Shown: piece after piece, positions 58,801-64,000 of the stretch | Position numbering within the stretch: position 1 is the first letter of the stretch | How the letters are laid out: each line of letters opens with the position of its first letter | Source: Devosia ginsengisoli | Lineage (GTDB): Bacteria > Pseudomonadota > Alphaproteobacteria > Rhizobiales > Devosiaceae | Reading direction: 5' to 3' | NCBI RefSeq assembly: GCF_024707105.1 | Contig: NZ_JANQAJ010000012.1 | Span: forward strand, 88,173 to 152,172 | DNA length: 64,000 bases | Position numbers and translations under genes: made by a program | Notes under the pieces: generated by a model | The model's database searches: none | Told to the model about the DNA's origin: nothing | Seen by the model: the letters and a program-made list of their open reading frames with translations, nothing else

Positions 58801-59303
58801 CGCTCAATCGCGAAGGCCGCGCCCGTCTCAACGAGGCCTTCGTCAAGGTTAATGCGCATTTCCAGGAGCTGTTCACCACCCTGTTCGGTGGCGGCACGGC
58901 CGAACTCAGTTTCGTCGAAAGCGACGATCCGCTCGAAGCTGGGCTCGAAATCATCGCCCGCCCGCCCGGCAAGAAACCGCAGACCATGACTTTGCTGTCG
59001 GGCGGGGAGCAGGCGCTGACCGCGATGAGCCTGATCTTCGCCGTGTTCCTCACCAATCCGGCACCGATCTGCGTGCTCGACGAAGTCGATGCGCCGCTCG
59101 ATGACGCCAATGTCGAACGCTTCTGCAACCTGCTCGATTCCATGCGCCAGCGCACCCAGACGCGTTTCATGGTCATCACCCACAATCCGATCACCATGAG
59201 CCGGGTTGACCGCCTGTTCGGCGTCACCATGGCCGAACGTGGCGTCAGCCAGTTGGTCTCGGTGGACCTGACCACAGCCGAGAGCTTCCGCGAAGCGAGC
59301 TAG
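55848..59303 (+). CDS. smc: Chromosome segregation ATPase SMC
   Basis: 1151-residue condensin ATPase. Walker A GPNGCGKSN at residues 31-39; long coiled coils; hinge around residues 500-600 (LKVTPGYETALGAALGDD); C-terminal ABC signature LSGGEQALTAMSLIF and Walker B CVLDEVDAPLDDAN near residues 1050-1085. All essential motifs are intact. ATG at 55848, 37 bp after the DsbA-type stop. Works with ScpA and ScpB, not in this window. Conserved mutY-DUF721-DsbA-smc order. Confidence 0.97.
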   Translation: MKFSRLKLHGFKSFCDETVLVMEPGLTGIVGPNGCGKSNLVEAMRWVMGESSYKAMRASGMDDVIFSGSGNRPARNSAEVTLVLDNADRTAPAALNNADVLEVTRRIEREAGSVYRVNGKEVRARDVQLLFADASTGAHSPAMVRQGQIGELIAAKPTARRALLEEAAGISGLHSRRHEAELRLRGAEANLERVDDIIAQVETQLETLKRQARLATRYRSLSGDIRRAEATLYHIRWVAARFAEKETEAQQAILVRELADATHLELQAQKQLEAADAALQPLRDREAVTGAVLQRYTIHAEQLAEEARRADQRRAELEDRIRQLAADGVRERELVTEAEATLAAYAEEQARLAAEGEAAQADFDIARAEADAARAAVAGAEIEARAASDALAQVRARRAQAIRSAQDAMARINRLTQQVAEVDNEARSVAASLDADETLNLKRAALTAAQAAATAAEQSAMLAEEAATEAQGKLDAARPRLAEIDAALNRLEAEAATLGKMLNVGASLWPAIVDQLKVTPGYETALGAALGDDLEASSDAGAPMHWSVPVDHTDDAALPQGAEPLSRYVTGSPLLKRRLDQIGLIDAADGPGLTHALKPGQRLVTSDGALWRWDGFVAAADAPSAAAQRLAQRNRLADLDEEIARAKGERNAWKRDVEALTAMLETARQNERSCRDAWRAAQHAIGAAQSEVDKAQRAIGDLTTRQSALEEARIRLASSLSEAEAIRADAEQALVEAGTEDDAARLAEAHQSTLTTARERADQARLKLGSFETAARMRESRLAQLERDAQSWNRRRDGALAQLSTLDQRSAEVSAQLASVSETPDGFAARRAQLEEQIEQAKIEHKAAGDSLNVAQAGWREADKALKTAGDLLGNARIELTRIEERIKGFIAQRQQIERQIEEILDIPASKTLEASGIRAGDPLPSEAAIEQKVDRLKAERERLGGVNLSAEKEAVEVQEKLDLMIKDKDDLIEAIAKLRTGIQSLNREGRARLNEAFVKVNAHFQELFTTLFGGGTAELSFVESDDPLEAGLEIIARPPGKKPQTMTLLSGGEQALTAMSLIFAVFLTNPAPICVLDEVDAPLDDANVERFCNLLDSMRQRTQTRFMVITHNPITMSRVDRLFGVTMAERGVSQLVSVDLTTAESFREAS

Positions 59304-59344
59304 CGACAATAGACACCGGTCTTGAATTCCTCGACACGCACCAT

Positions 59345-59375
59345 CATTTGATGTATAAATCATACGTCATTTGAA
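59345..59375 (+). promoter_or_regulatory. Candidate operator for the Xre-RES module
   Basis: TCATTTGA occurs twice, at 59345-59352 and 59368-59375. Between them lies an imperfect inverted repeat GATGTAT-AAATC-ATACGTC (one mismatch). The array ends ten bases before the Xre start, next to a GAAGGAA ribosome-binding site. Confidence 0.6.
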
Positions 59376-59384
59376 GGAATTTCA

Positions 59385-59813
59385 ATGCAAAGCGCGGTAC
59401 AGTCAGTCCCAGATATTCCCGATCGCCAGGATTTTTCCCGTGATGCCGATCGCACGCGGCTGTCGAAGGTGGCCCTCAAGGCTTACCGGCGCCTGGTCGC
59501 GCAGTGGGGGCTGACAGGCCATCAGGCCGCCGCCCTGCTCGATGTGTCTGTTAGCACATGGGAGCGGCTGAAGCAGGACGAGAAGGGCAAGGCCCTGAGC
59601 CAGGACCAGATGACGCGCATTTCGGCGCTGGTCGGCGTGTTCAAGGGGCTACACCTGCTCTTCGCCGATGACATGGCCGATCGCTGGCCCAGCCTGGGGA
59701 ACAAGGCACCACTCTTTGCGCGCATGAGCCCGATCGAGTCGATGATCAGGGGCGGCATCCCGCAAATGCTCGAAGTGCGCCGCTATGTGGATGCCGTGCG
59801 CGGGGGCCTTTAG
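59385..59813 (+). CDS. Xre/MbcA/ParS-type antitoxin (DUF2384)
   Basis: 142-residue antitoxin of RES-Xre type II systems. The N-terminal helix-turn-helix region includes LTGHQAAALLDVSVSTWERLKQDEKG. The C-terminal toxin-binding domain has RISALVGVFKGLHLLFADD, LGNKAPLF and SPIESMIRGGIPQMLEVRRYVDAVRG, the Xre/ParS/MbcA signature. Its TAG is followed directly by the RES start. A putative operator precedes it. Confidence 0.93.
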   Translation: MQSAVQSVPDIPDRQDFSRDADRTRLSKVALKAYRRLVAQWGLTGHQAAALLDVSVSTWERLKQDEKGKALSQDQMTRISALVGVFKGLHLLFADDMADRWPSLGNKAPLFARMSPIESMIRGGIPQMLEVRRYVDAVRGGL

Positions 59814-60506
59814 TTGGAGGTCGACGGCGTTCCCGTCACGACCGAGGCGTTTCCCCGGACCGTGCGTCTGGTGACGACCGCGCGCCTGCGTGCGCCGGTG
59901 CTCATGCCGCTGGTGGACAATGAGGACGAGCTGGCTTTGCTCGGCGAAATCGAAGGCGCGACAAGCGCCCGGCTGATGGCGCAGGAGCGCGGCATATCGG
60001 GCCTCGCCGCCAATGAGCTCGTCTATGACGTGCCCCATGCCCATTTCATCAATGCGTCCTTTGCCTATGCCCGGCCGCAGCAGCCCAACCGTTTCAACGG
60101 CGCCAACCGCGGCGCCTGGTATGCGGCGCTGGCATTGGAAACCTGCCTGGCCGAGGTCGGCTTTCACCTGACCAACGCCCTGGCCGATGCCGGCGATTTC
60201 AATGCCGTGGTCGAATATGCCGAAATGTTCTGCAGCCTGGCCGGCGACTTTGTCGATCTGCGGCAACGACCGCAGCATCCCTCGCTGGGCGCCGACATCG
60301 CCATGGCCTATCCACTTGGCAATGTGCTCGCCGATCACGCCCGCGCCGAAGGCCTCAATGGCATCATCTACCCATCGGTCCGGCACCCTGATGGCACCTG
60401 TCTCGTGGCGCTACGCCCCGCCGCCGTGCAATCGGTGCGGCAGGGCGATGTCTACCGCATGATCTGGCGCGGCCAACCCGAGCCGATCATCGAGGGCCCG
60501 CTATAG
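59814..60506 (+). CDS. RES-domain NAD+-degrading toxin
   Basis: 230-residue RES toxin; characterised members degrade NAD+ by phosphorolysis or hydrolysis. The conserved Arg and Glu lie in FNGANRGAWYAALALETCLAEVGFH and the Ser in YPSVRHPDGTCLVAL. Starts at TTG with no gap after the antitoxin. The gene order, antitoxin then toxin, is standard. A large perfect inverted repeat follows 24 bp downstream. Confidence 0.92.
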   Translation: MEVDGVPVTTEAFPRTVRLVTTARLRAPVLMPLVDNEDELALLGEIEGATSARLMAQERGISGLAANELVYDVPHAHFINASFAYARPQQPNRFNGANRGAWYAALALETCLAEVGFHLTNALADAGDFNAVVEYAEMFCSLAGDFVDLRQRPQHPSLGADIAMAYPLGNVLADHARAEGLNGIIYPSVRHPDGTCLVALRPAAVQSVRQGDVYRMIWRGQPEPIIEGPL

Positions 60507-60529
60507 GTCGATAGATCGGGGCCAAACAC

Positions 60530-60656
60530 CCCCACCCTCATTCCCTCCCCACAAGGGGGAGGGAGGCGCATGACCGCATTCAGGGGTTTCGCACGATAGG
60601 TCCGTAGCCGCCGGCCAGGCTTCCCTCCCCCTTGTGGGGAGGGAATGAGGGTGGGG
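60530..60656. repeat. Perfect 35-bp inverted repeat element
   Basis: Arms 60530-60564 and 60622-60656 are perfectly complementary over 35 bp around a 57-bp centre. Each arm also contains a short internal hairpin (CCCTCCCC/GGGGGAGGG around ACAA). The unit sits 24 bp past the RES toxin stop. It resembles the CCCTCCCC-type intergenic repeats in the gap at 2695-2715. Confidence 0.85.
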
Positions 60657-61082
60657 TACTAACAAGCACCGACTTATCCATCTTATCCCCTCCCCAAAAA
60701 CCACGCGCATACTCCTCCCCATCACCCCGCGCGGCGGCCTGCAGGCGAACAGTGGCGTGGTGAGCCGGGTGGGGGCTTTGCCTCTCCCACAGGTCCGAGT
60801 CCAGGCGGAAGCGTGTGCGCGCGCCCCGTACAGTTCCAAAAACCGGCACCCCGAGGCGGTCAACGTCTCATTATTAAATTATTCAGGGGCGAAAGCCGTC
60901 TCGGGGTCCGCCCAGCTATCCGACAACCGCATCGCAGGCGGCACTTCAGCATGTCTTCGTGGACCAGAATCCCCCCTGTCCCGCCCCCACGCCGTCGCCA
61001 CGGCCTGTGGACAGCATGCCGCACCCCTGCGACAAGCTGATTTCGCTTTACTTTTCAATGCCTTATGTGTGCTAACGCTATC
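60657..61082. other. Intergenic region before the ATP synthase operon
   Basis: About 430 bp without a supported gene. An AT-rich island (TCATTATTAAATTATTCA, about 60870-60885) interrupts GC-rich DNA. I cannot identify a tRNA, 6S, SRP or other RNA by eye. Short open frames here lack start signals or family likeness. Confidence 0.4.
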
Positions 61083-61111
61083 TTGACACTCTCCAACCCC
61101 ACCACTATGTT
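61083..61111 (+). promoter_or_regulatory. Sigma-70-type promoter of the F0 operon
   Basis: TTGACA (61083-61088) and TATGTT (61106-61111) are exactly 17 bp apart. The -35 is perfect and the -10 matches four of six positions. It lies about 60 bp before the atpI start and is the clearest promoter in the window. Confidence 0.7.
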
Positions 61112-61173
61112 GCGCGCGACTTGAAAGGGCGTCTCGGAAACTCCGGGAAAAGGCCGGCCGAGGGAGCGAGCGG

Positions 61174-61563
61174 ATGGTAAGACCGCAAGATGACCAGAGC
61201 CAGCCGGACAGCGCCAAGGGGGTGACGCGCGATCTCGCATCGCGCATTGCCTCGGCCAAACGGGAACGCGATATCGAGGCCAACAGAGCCTCGGCAAACG
61301 GTTCTCCGGAGATGACCGGCATGGGGCGCGGCGTGCGCATCGGCACCGAGTTCATCGCCGCGATCCTGGTGGGTGCCGTCATCGGCTATCTCATCGATCT
61401 TGGCCTGGGAACCAGACCCTGGGGAATGCTCATCATGTTCCTGGTGGGCTTCGCTGCTGGAATACTCAATGTCACCCGCGTGGTGACACAGATGAACAGG
61501 GCGGCGCCGCCGCCACCAGGTTCGGACCTCGGTCCGGATGTGGACGAAGAAGACGACAGGTAG
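61174..61563 (+). CDS. atpI: F0F1 ATP synthase assembly protein I
   Basis: About 129 residues, two C-terminal membrane helices ([38 protein letters not shown]). AtpI helps assemble the c-ring or supplies Mg2+/Ca2+, as in other operons. The first 45 residues are hydrophilic, rich in Arg, Ser and Asp; the tail is acidic. GGGAGCGAGCGG precedes ATG 61174. First gene of the F0 operon. Confidence 0.93.
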   Translation: MVRPQDDQSQPDSAKGVTRDLASRIASAKRERDIEANRASANGSPEMTGMGRGVRIGTEFIAAILVGAVIGYLIDLGLGTRPWGMLIMFLVGFAAGILNVTRVVTQMNRAAPPPPGSDLGPDVDEEDDR

Positions 61564-61580
61564 ACCATAGGGGTTTGGGC

Positions 61581-62336
61581 GTGGCCGATCCGAATAAAGT
61601 AGATCCGATCCACCAGTTCGCGATCACTGATGTCTTCTCGACCGGCGAGGGCGGGTTTGCCTTCACCAATTCAGCGCTGTTCATGGTGCTGACGGTGGGC
61701 CTCATCATCATCTATCTCGTCGGCTCGACGGCCGGCCGCAGCCTCATCCCGGGCCGCGCGCAGGTGGTTTCCGAGCTGCTCTACGACTTCGTGGCCAATA
61801 TGGTCAGGGGTGCCGCCGGCACCGAAGGCATGAAGTTCTTCCCCTTCGTGTTCAGCCTCTTCATGTTCGTGCTGGTTGCCAACATGTTCGGCATGATCCC
61901 GTTCTTCTTCACGGTCACCAGCCACATCATCGTCACCTTCGCGCTGGCCATGCTGGTCTTCGTTGTCGTGATTGCTTATGGCTTCTACCGCAACGGCTTC
62001 AAGTTCCTGAAGCTGTTCGTGCCGGCCGGCGTGCCCGCCTATGTGCTGCCCATCGTGGTGCCGATCGAGATCGTTTCGTTTCTCTCGCGCCCGATCTCGC
62101 TCTCCGTGCGTCTCTTCGCCAATATCCTGGCGGGTCACATCACGCTCAAGGTGTTCGCGGGCTTCATCGTTTCGCTTGGCTCGCTGGGCGCTCTTGGTTT
62201 CCTCGGTGCCTCTTTGCCGTTGATCATGACTGTCGCCATCACGGCGCTGGAATTCCTCGTGGCGGCGCTGCAGGCCTATGTGTTTGCCGTGCTGACCTCG
62301 ATGTACATCAATGATGCGATCCATCCGTCGCATTAA
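61581..62336 (+). CDS. atpB: ATP synthase F0 subunit a
   Basis: Proton channel subunit a. The essential Arg lies in [18 protein letters not shown]; other blocks are [13 protein letters not shown] and [25 protein letters not shown]. Several hydrophobic helices. The GTG at 61581 with AGGGG seven bases ahead is preferred over the TTG at 61575. 251 residues. Confidence 0.95.
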   Translation: MADPNKVDPIHQFAITDVFSTGEGGFAFTNSALFMVLTVGLIIIYLVGSTAGRSLIPGRAQVVSELLYDFVANMVRGAAGTEGMKFFPFVFSLFMFVLVANMFGMIPFFFTVTSHIIVTFALAMLVFVVVIAYGFYRNGFKFLKLFVPAGVPAYVLPIVVPIEIVSFLSRPISLSVRLFANILAGHITLKVFAGFIVSLGSLGALGFLGASLPLIMTVAITALEFLVAALQAYVFAVLTSMYINDAIHPSH

Positions 62337-62402
62337 TTCGACCGGTTCACAGTGAGACGGCGGTGAGCGTCGTCAATCGGTCCCTAACAGGAGCAGACTA
62401 TA

Positions 62403-62630
62403 ATGGAAGCTGAAGCAGCGAAGTTTATTGGTGCGGGTATCGCCGCAGTGGGTATGGCCGGCGCCGCCATGGGCGTGGGCAACATTTTCGGCAGCTTCCT
62501 GTCGGGTGCCCTGCGCAACCCCTCGGCTGCTCAGAGCCAGTTCGGTAACCTGATCTTCGGTTTCGCCGTGACCGAAGCTCTGGGCATCTTCTCGTTCCTG
62601 ATCGCCCTGCTGCTGTTGTTCGCGGTCTGA
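62403..62630 (+). CDS. atpE: ATP synthase F0 subunit c
   Basis: 75-residue c-ring proteolipid with two helices. The polar loop [12 protein letters not shown] joins them, and the proton-binding carboxylate is Glu in [13 protein letters not shown], typical for alphaproteobacteria. ACAGGAG lies nine bases ahead of the ATG. A hairpin follows in the gap before atpF'. Confidence 0.97.
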   Translation: MEAEAAKFIGAGIAAVGMAGAAMGVGNIFGSFLSGALRNPSAAQSQFGNLIFGFAVTEALGIFSFLIALLLLFAV

Positions 62631-62647
62631 TTTTCCGCGACCCAGTC

Positions 62648-62688
62648 GAAGCGGCGGCCGGGAGGATTTTCCTTCGGGCTGCCGCTTC
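62648..62688 (+). promoter_or_regulatory. Intercistronic hairpin between atpE and atpF'
   Basis: GAAGCGGC-G-GCC (62648-62659) pairs with GGC-T-GCCGCTTC (62677-62688) in a stem with one mismatch. It directly follows the c-subunit stop by 18 bases. It may stabilise the atpE part of the transcript, which needs higher yield, or cause partial termination (CTTATT follows). Confidence 0.6.
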
Positions 62689-62730
62689 CTTATTCGGCTT
62701 TCGGGCCTGCTGCTTTATGGGTAGATCAAT

Positions 62731-63330
62731 ATGGAAACCGAAACTCCAGTAGCAATCGATGGTGCCGAGCACATCGATGCCTCCGCCGAAGGCGGCGAAG
62801 TCCATGCTACGACCGAGGCGCATGGCGGCGAAGAGCATTCCGGCGTGTTTCCGCCGTTCGATCCTTCGACCTTCGGGCCCCAGTTGATCTGGCTGGCGCT
62901 GGCTTTTGCCGTCCTCTACTTCACCATGAGCCGGCTGGCTTTGCCGCGCATCGGCGGTATTCTCGCTGATCGCAAGTCGCGCATCGATGGCGATCTGGCC
63001 GCCGCGGATAGCGCAAGGCAGAAGACCGACGCGGCGATCGCCGCTTATGAAGAGGCTCTGGCCACGGCACGGCAGAAGTCCCAGGCCATTGCCGAGGAAA
63101 CCCGTGCCGGCATCCAGGCCGATATCGACGCCAAGCGCAAGGCCGTCGAAACCGATCTTTCCGCCAAGGTCGCCGCTGCCGAGACCAGCATCCAGGCTAC
63201 CAAGGCCGAAGCGCTGGGCCACGTTGCCGAAATTGCCGCCGACACGGTGCAGGCACTGGTCAAGCAACTGACCGGCTCGGCCACTGCCGACGAGGCCCGC
63301 AAGGCCGTCGCCGCCGCGGCCAAGGAGTAA
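62731..63330 (+). CDS. atpG: ATP synthase F0 subunit b'
   Basis: Peripheral-stalk subunit b' of 199 residues. A hydrophilic His/Glu-rich N-terminus (residues 1-45) precedes one membrane helix (FGPQLIWLALAFAVLYFTM) and a long charged coiled coil. Photosynthetic and alphaproteobacterial operons have both b' and b. The next gene atpF begins four bases after its stop. Confidence 0.92.
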   Translation: METETPVAIDGAEHIDASAEGGEVHATTEAHGGEEHSGVFPPFDPSTFGPQLIWLALAFAVLYFTMSRLALPRIGGILADRKSRIDGDLAAADSARQKTDAAIAAYEEALATARQKSQAIAEETRAGIQADIDAKRKAVETDLSAKVAAAETSIQATKAEALGHVAEIAADTVQALVKQLTGSATADEARKAVAAAAKE

Positions 63331-63334
63331 ACAG

Positions 63335-63838
63335 ATGGATTTCTCATCTATCGACGCCACCACCTGGGCCACGATCTGGGCGACCATTTCGCTGGTTATC
63401 TTCATCGGTATCGTCATCTATTTCGGCGTGCCGAAGATGATCACCAAGATGCTCGACCAGCGCATCGCGCAGATCGAAACCGACCTGGCCGAAGCCAAAC
63501 GCCTGCGTGAAGAAGCCGAAGCCCTGCTGGTCGAATATGAGCGCAAGCGCGTCAGCGCCGAGGGCGAGGCCGAAAGCATCGTCACCGCCGCCAGGGAAGA
63601 AGCCAAGCGCCTGGCCGACGACGCCAGCGTCAAGCTGGCCGACCTGATCGCCCGCCGGACCAAGGCCGTCGAGGACAAGATCGCCCAGGCCGAGGCTCAG
63701 GCACTCGGTGAAGTGCGCGCCAGCGCCGCCGAACTCACCGTCTCGGCTGCCCGCATCGTGCTGAACCAGCAGATGGCCAGCAAGGGTGACGACCTCGTCG
63801 CCAAGGCCATCGAGGATGTCGGCGCCAAGCTCAACTGA
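63335..63838 (+). CDS. atpF: ATP synthase F0 subunit b
   Basis: Peripheral-stalk subunit b, 167 residues: one N-terminal helix (TTWATIWATISLVIFIGIVIYFG), then a long helical coiled coil (DLAEAKRLREEAEALLVEYERKR). Forms the stator with b'. Last gene of the F0 operon, followed by a strong terminator. Confidence 0.95.
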   Translation: MDFSSIDATTWATIWATISLVIFIGIVIYFGVPKMITKMLDQRIAQIETDLAEAKRLREEAEALLVEYERKRVSAEGEAESIVTAAREEAKRLADDASVKLADLIARRTKAVEDKIAQAEAQALGEVRASAAELTVSAARIVLNQQMASKGDDLVAKAIEDVGAKLN

Positions 63839-63858
63839 GCGGCAACGCAGAACAGATC

Positions 63859-63887
63859 AAAGGGCGGGCATTTATGCCCGCCCTTTT
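63859..63887 (+). terminator. Rho-independent terminator of the F0 operon
   Basis: AAAGGGCGGGCA (63859-63870) pairs with TGCCCGCCCTTT (63875-63886), four-base loop, ending in TTTT. It lies 21 bp after the atpF stop. The last 110 bases of the window show no supported gene. Confidence 0.93.
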
Positions 63888-64000
63888 CGTTTGCGCTACA
63901 ATCGCCGTCGAGCGCCGCAAGGGGACAAGCATAAAGGCACGTTGACGCGCCCCGGAATCTCGACCATGTTGCGGCCACTGCGGGAGAGATTGGATTTTCT

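Noticed and set aside
60657..61173. Possible structured RNA before atpI
   Set aside because: I looked for 6S, SRP, tmRNA, RNase P and tRNA signatures and saw none; the hairpins are of low information in GC-rich DNA.
63966..64000. Possible start of another gene at the window edge (ATG TTG CGG...)
   Set aside because: Only eleven codons are visible, with no ribosome-binding site and rare codons.

Overview
The window is GC-rich chromosomal DNA from an alphaproteobacterium of the order Hyphomicrobiales (Rhizobiales). Its gene order and protein flavour look most like Devosia or a close relative; the genus is an inference. Evidence for the order: a CcrM-type cell-cycle methyltransferase beside rnhB with CtrA-like boxes in its leader, an F0-only ATP synthase operon (atpI-B-E-F'-F) without the F1 genes, separated glyQ and glyS, the mutY-DUF721-thioredoxin-smc block, the pdxH/dnaJ and fabI/phosphatase/aroC neighbourhoods, and intergenic mosaic palindromes like those of rhizobia. 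Coding density is high. I see no rRNA, tRNA, CRISPR array, transposase or prophage.

Layout. 0.1-5.5 kb: M48 protease/DUF898 pair, pdxH, a DnaJ-class chaperone and a frameshifted Sua5-type tRNA t6A gene, with two copies of a mosaic repeat. 5.6-8.5 kb: HDAC-like deacetylase, xseB, SCO copper chaperone, TlyA methyltransferase, YjdM-like protein. 8.5-12 kb (minus): aroC, a VapBC module with a perfect operator palindrome, a histidine phosphatase and fabI. 12-17.2 kb: FAD oxidoreductase, hemerythrin, SRAP, NUDIX, exported proteins and a ParDE-type pair. 17.2-22.5 kb: pyrC, YgfZ-like protein, HD hydrolase, SleB hydrolase, exported proteins. 22.5-36 kb: a frameshifted PEP-binding (PPDK-like) gene, ispH, rnhA, a frameshifted nucleotidyltransferase-fold gene behind tandem operators, DUF808, glyS, DUF2207, LemA, Rnk, glyQ and a frameshifted tRNA methyltransferase. 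36-44.4 kb: ispB, ispE, TPR protein, ETF-ubiquinone oxidoreductase, uracil-DNA glycosylase, MFS transporter, moaB. 44.4-54.4 kb: DHA2 efflux pump, radical SAM protein, APH-like protein, DUF4180, rnhB, ccrM, VOC, dapA, mutY. 54.4-64 kb: DUF721, a frameshifted DsbA-type gene, smc, a Xre-RES toxin-antitoxin pair and the F0 operon ending in a strong terminator.

Most of this is housekeeping: isoprenoid synthesis (ispH, ispE, ispB), DNA repair and replication hygiene (rnhA, rnhB, mutY, UDG, SRAP, xseB), chromosome segregation and methylation (smc, ccrM), glycyl-tRNA charging and energy conversion. The accessory layer is small: three clear toxin-antitoxin loci plus a nucleotidyltransferase-fold locus, each with candidate operators or tight coupling, and palindromic intergenic elements. 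Five otherwise normal genes carry single-base frameshifts, two of them in G6/C6 runs, so sequence error must be considered before calling them pseudogenes. I did not find a convincing new multi-gene system; the best leads are the 33-bp-phased operator array before the nucleotidyltransferase gene and the divergent PPDK-like protein.
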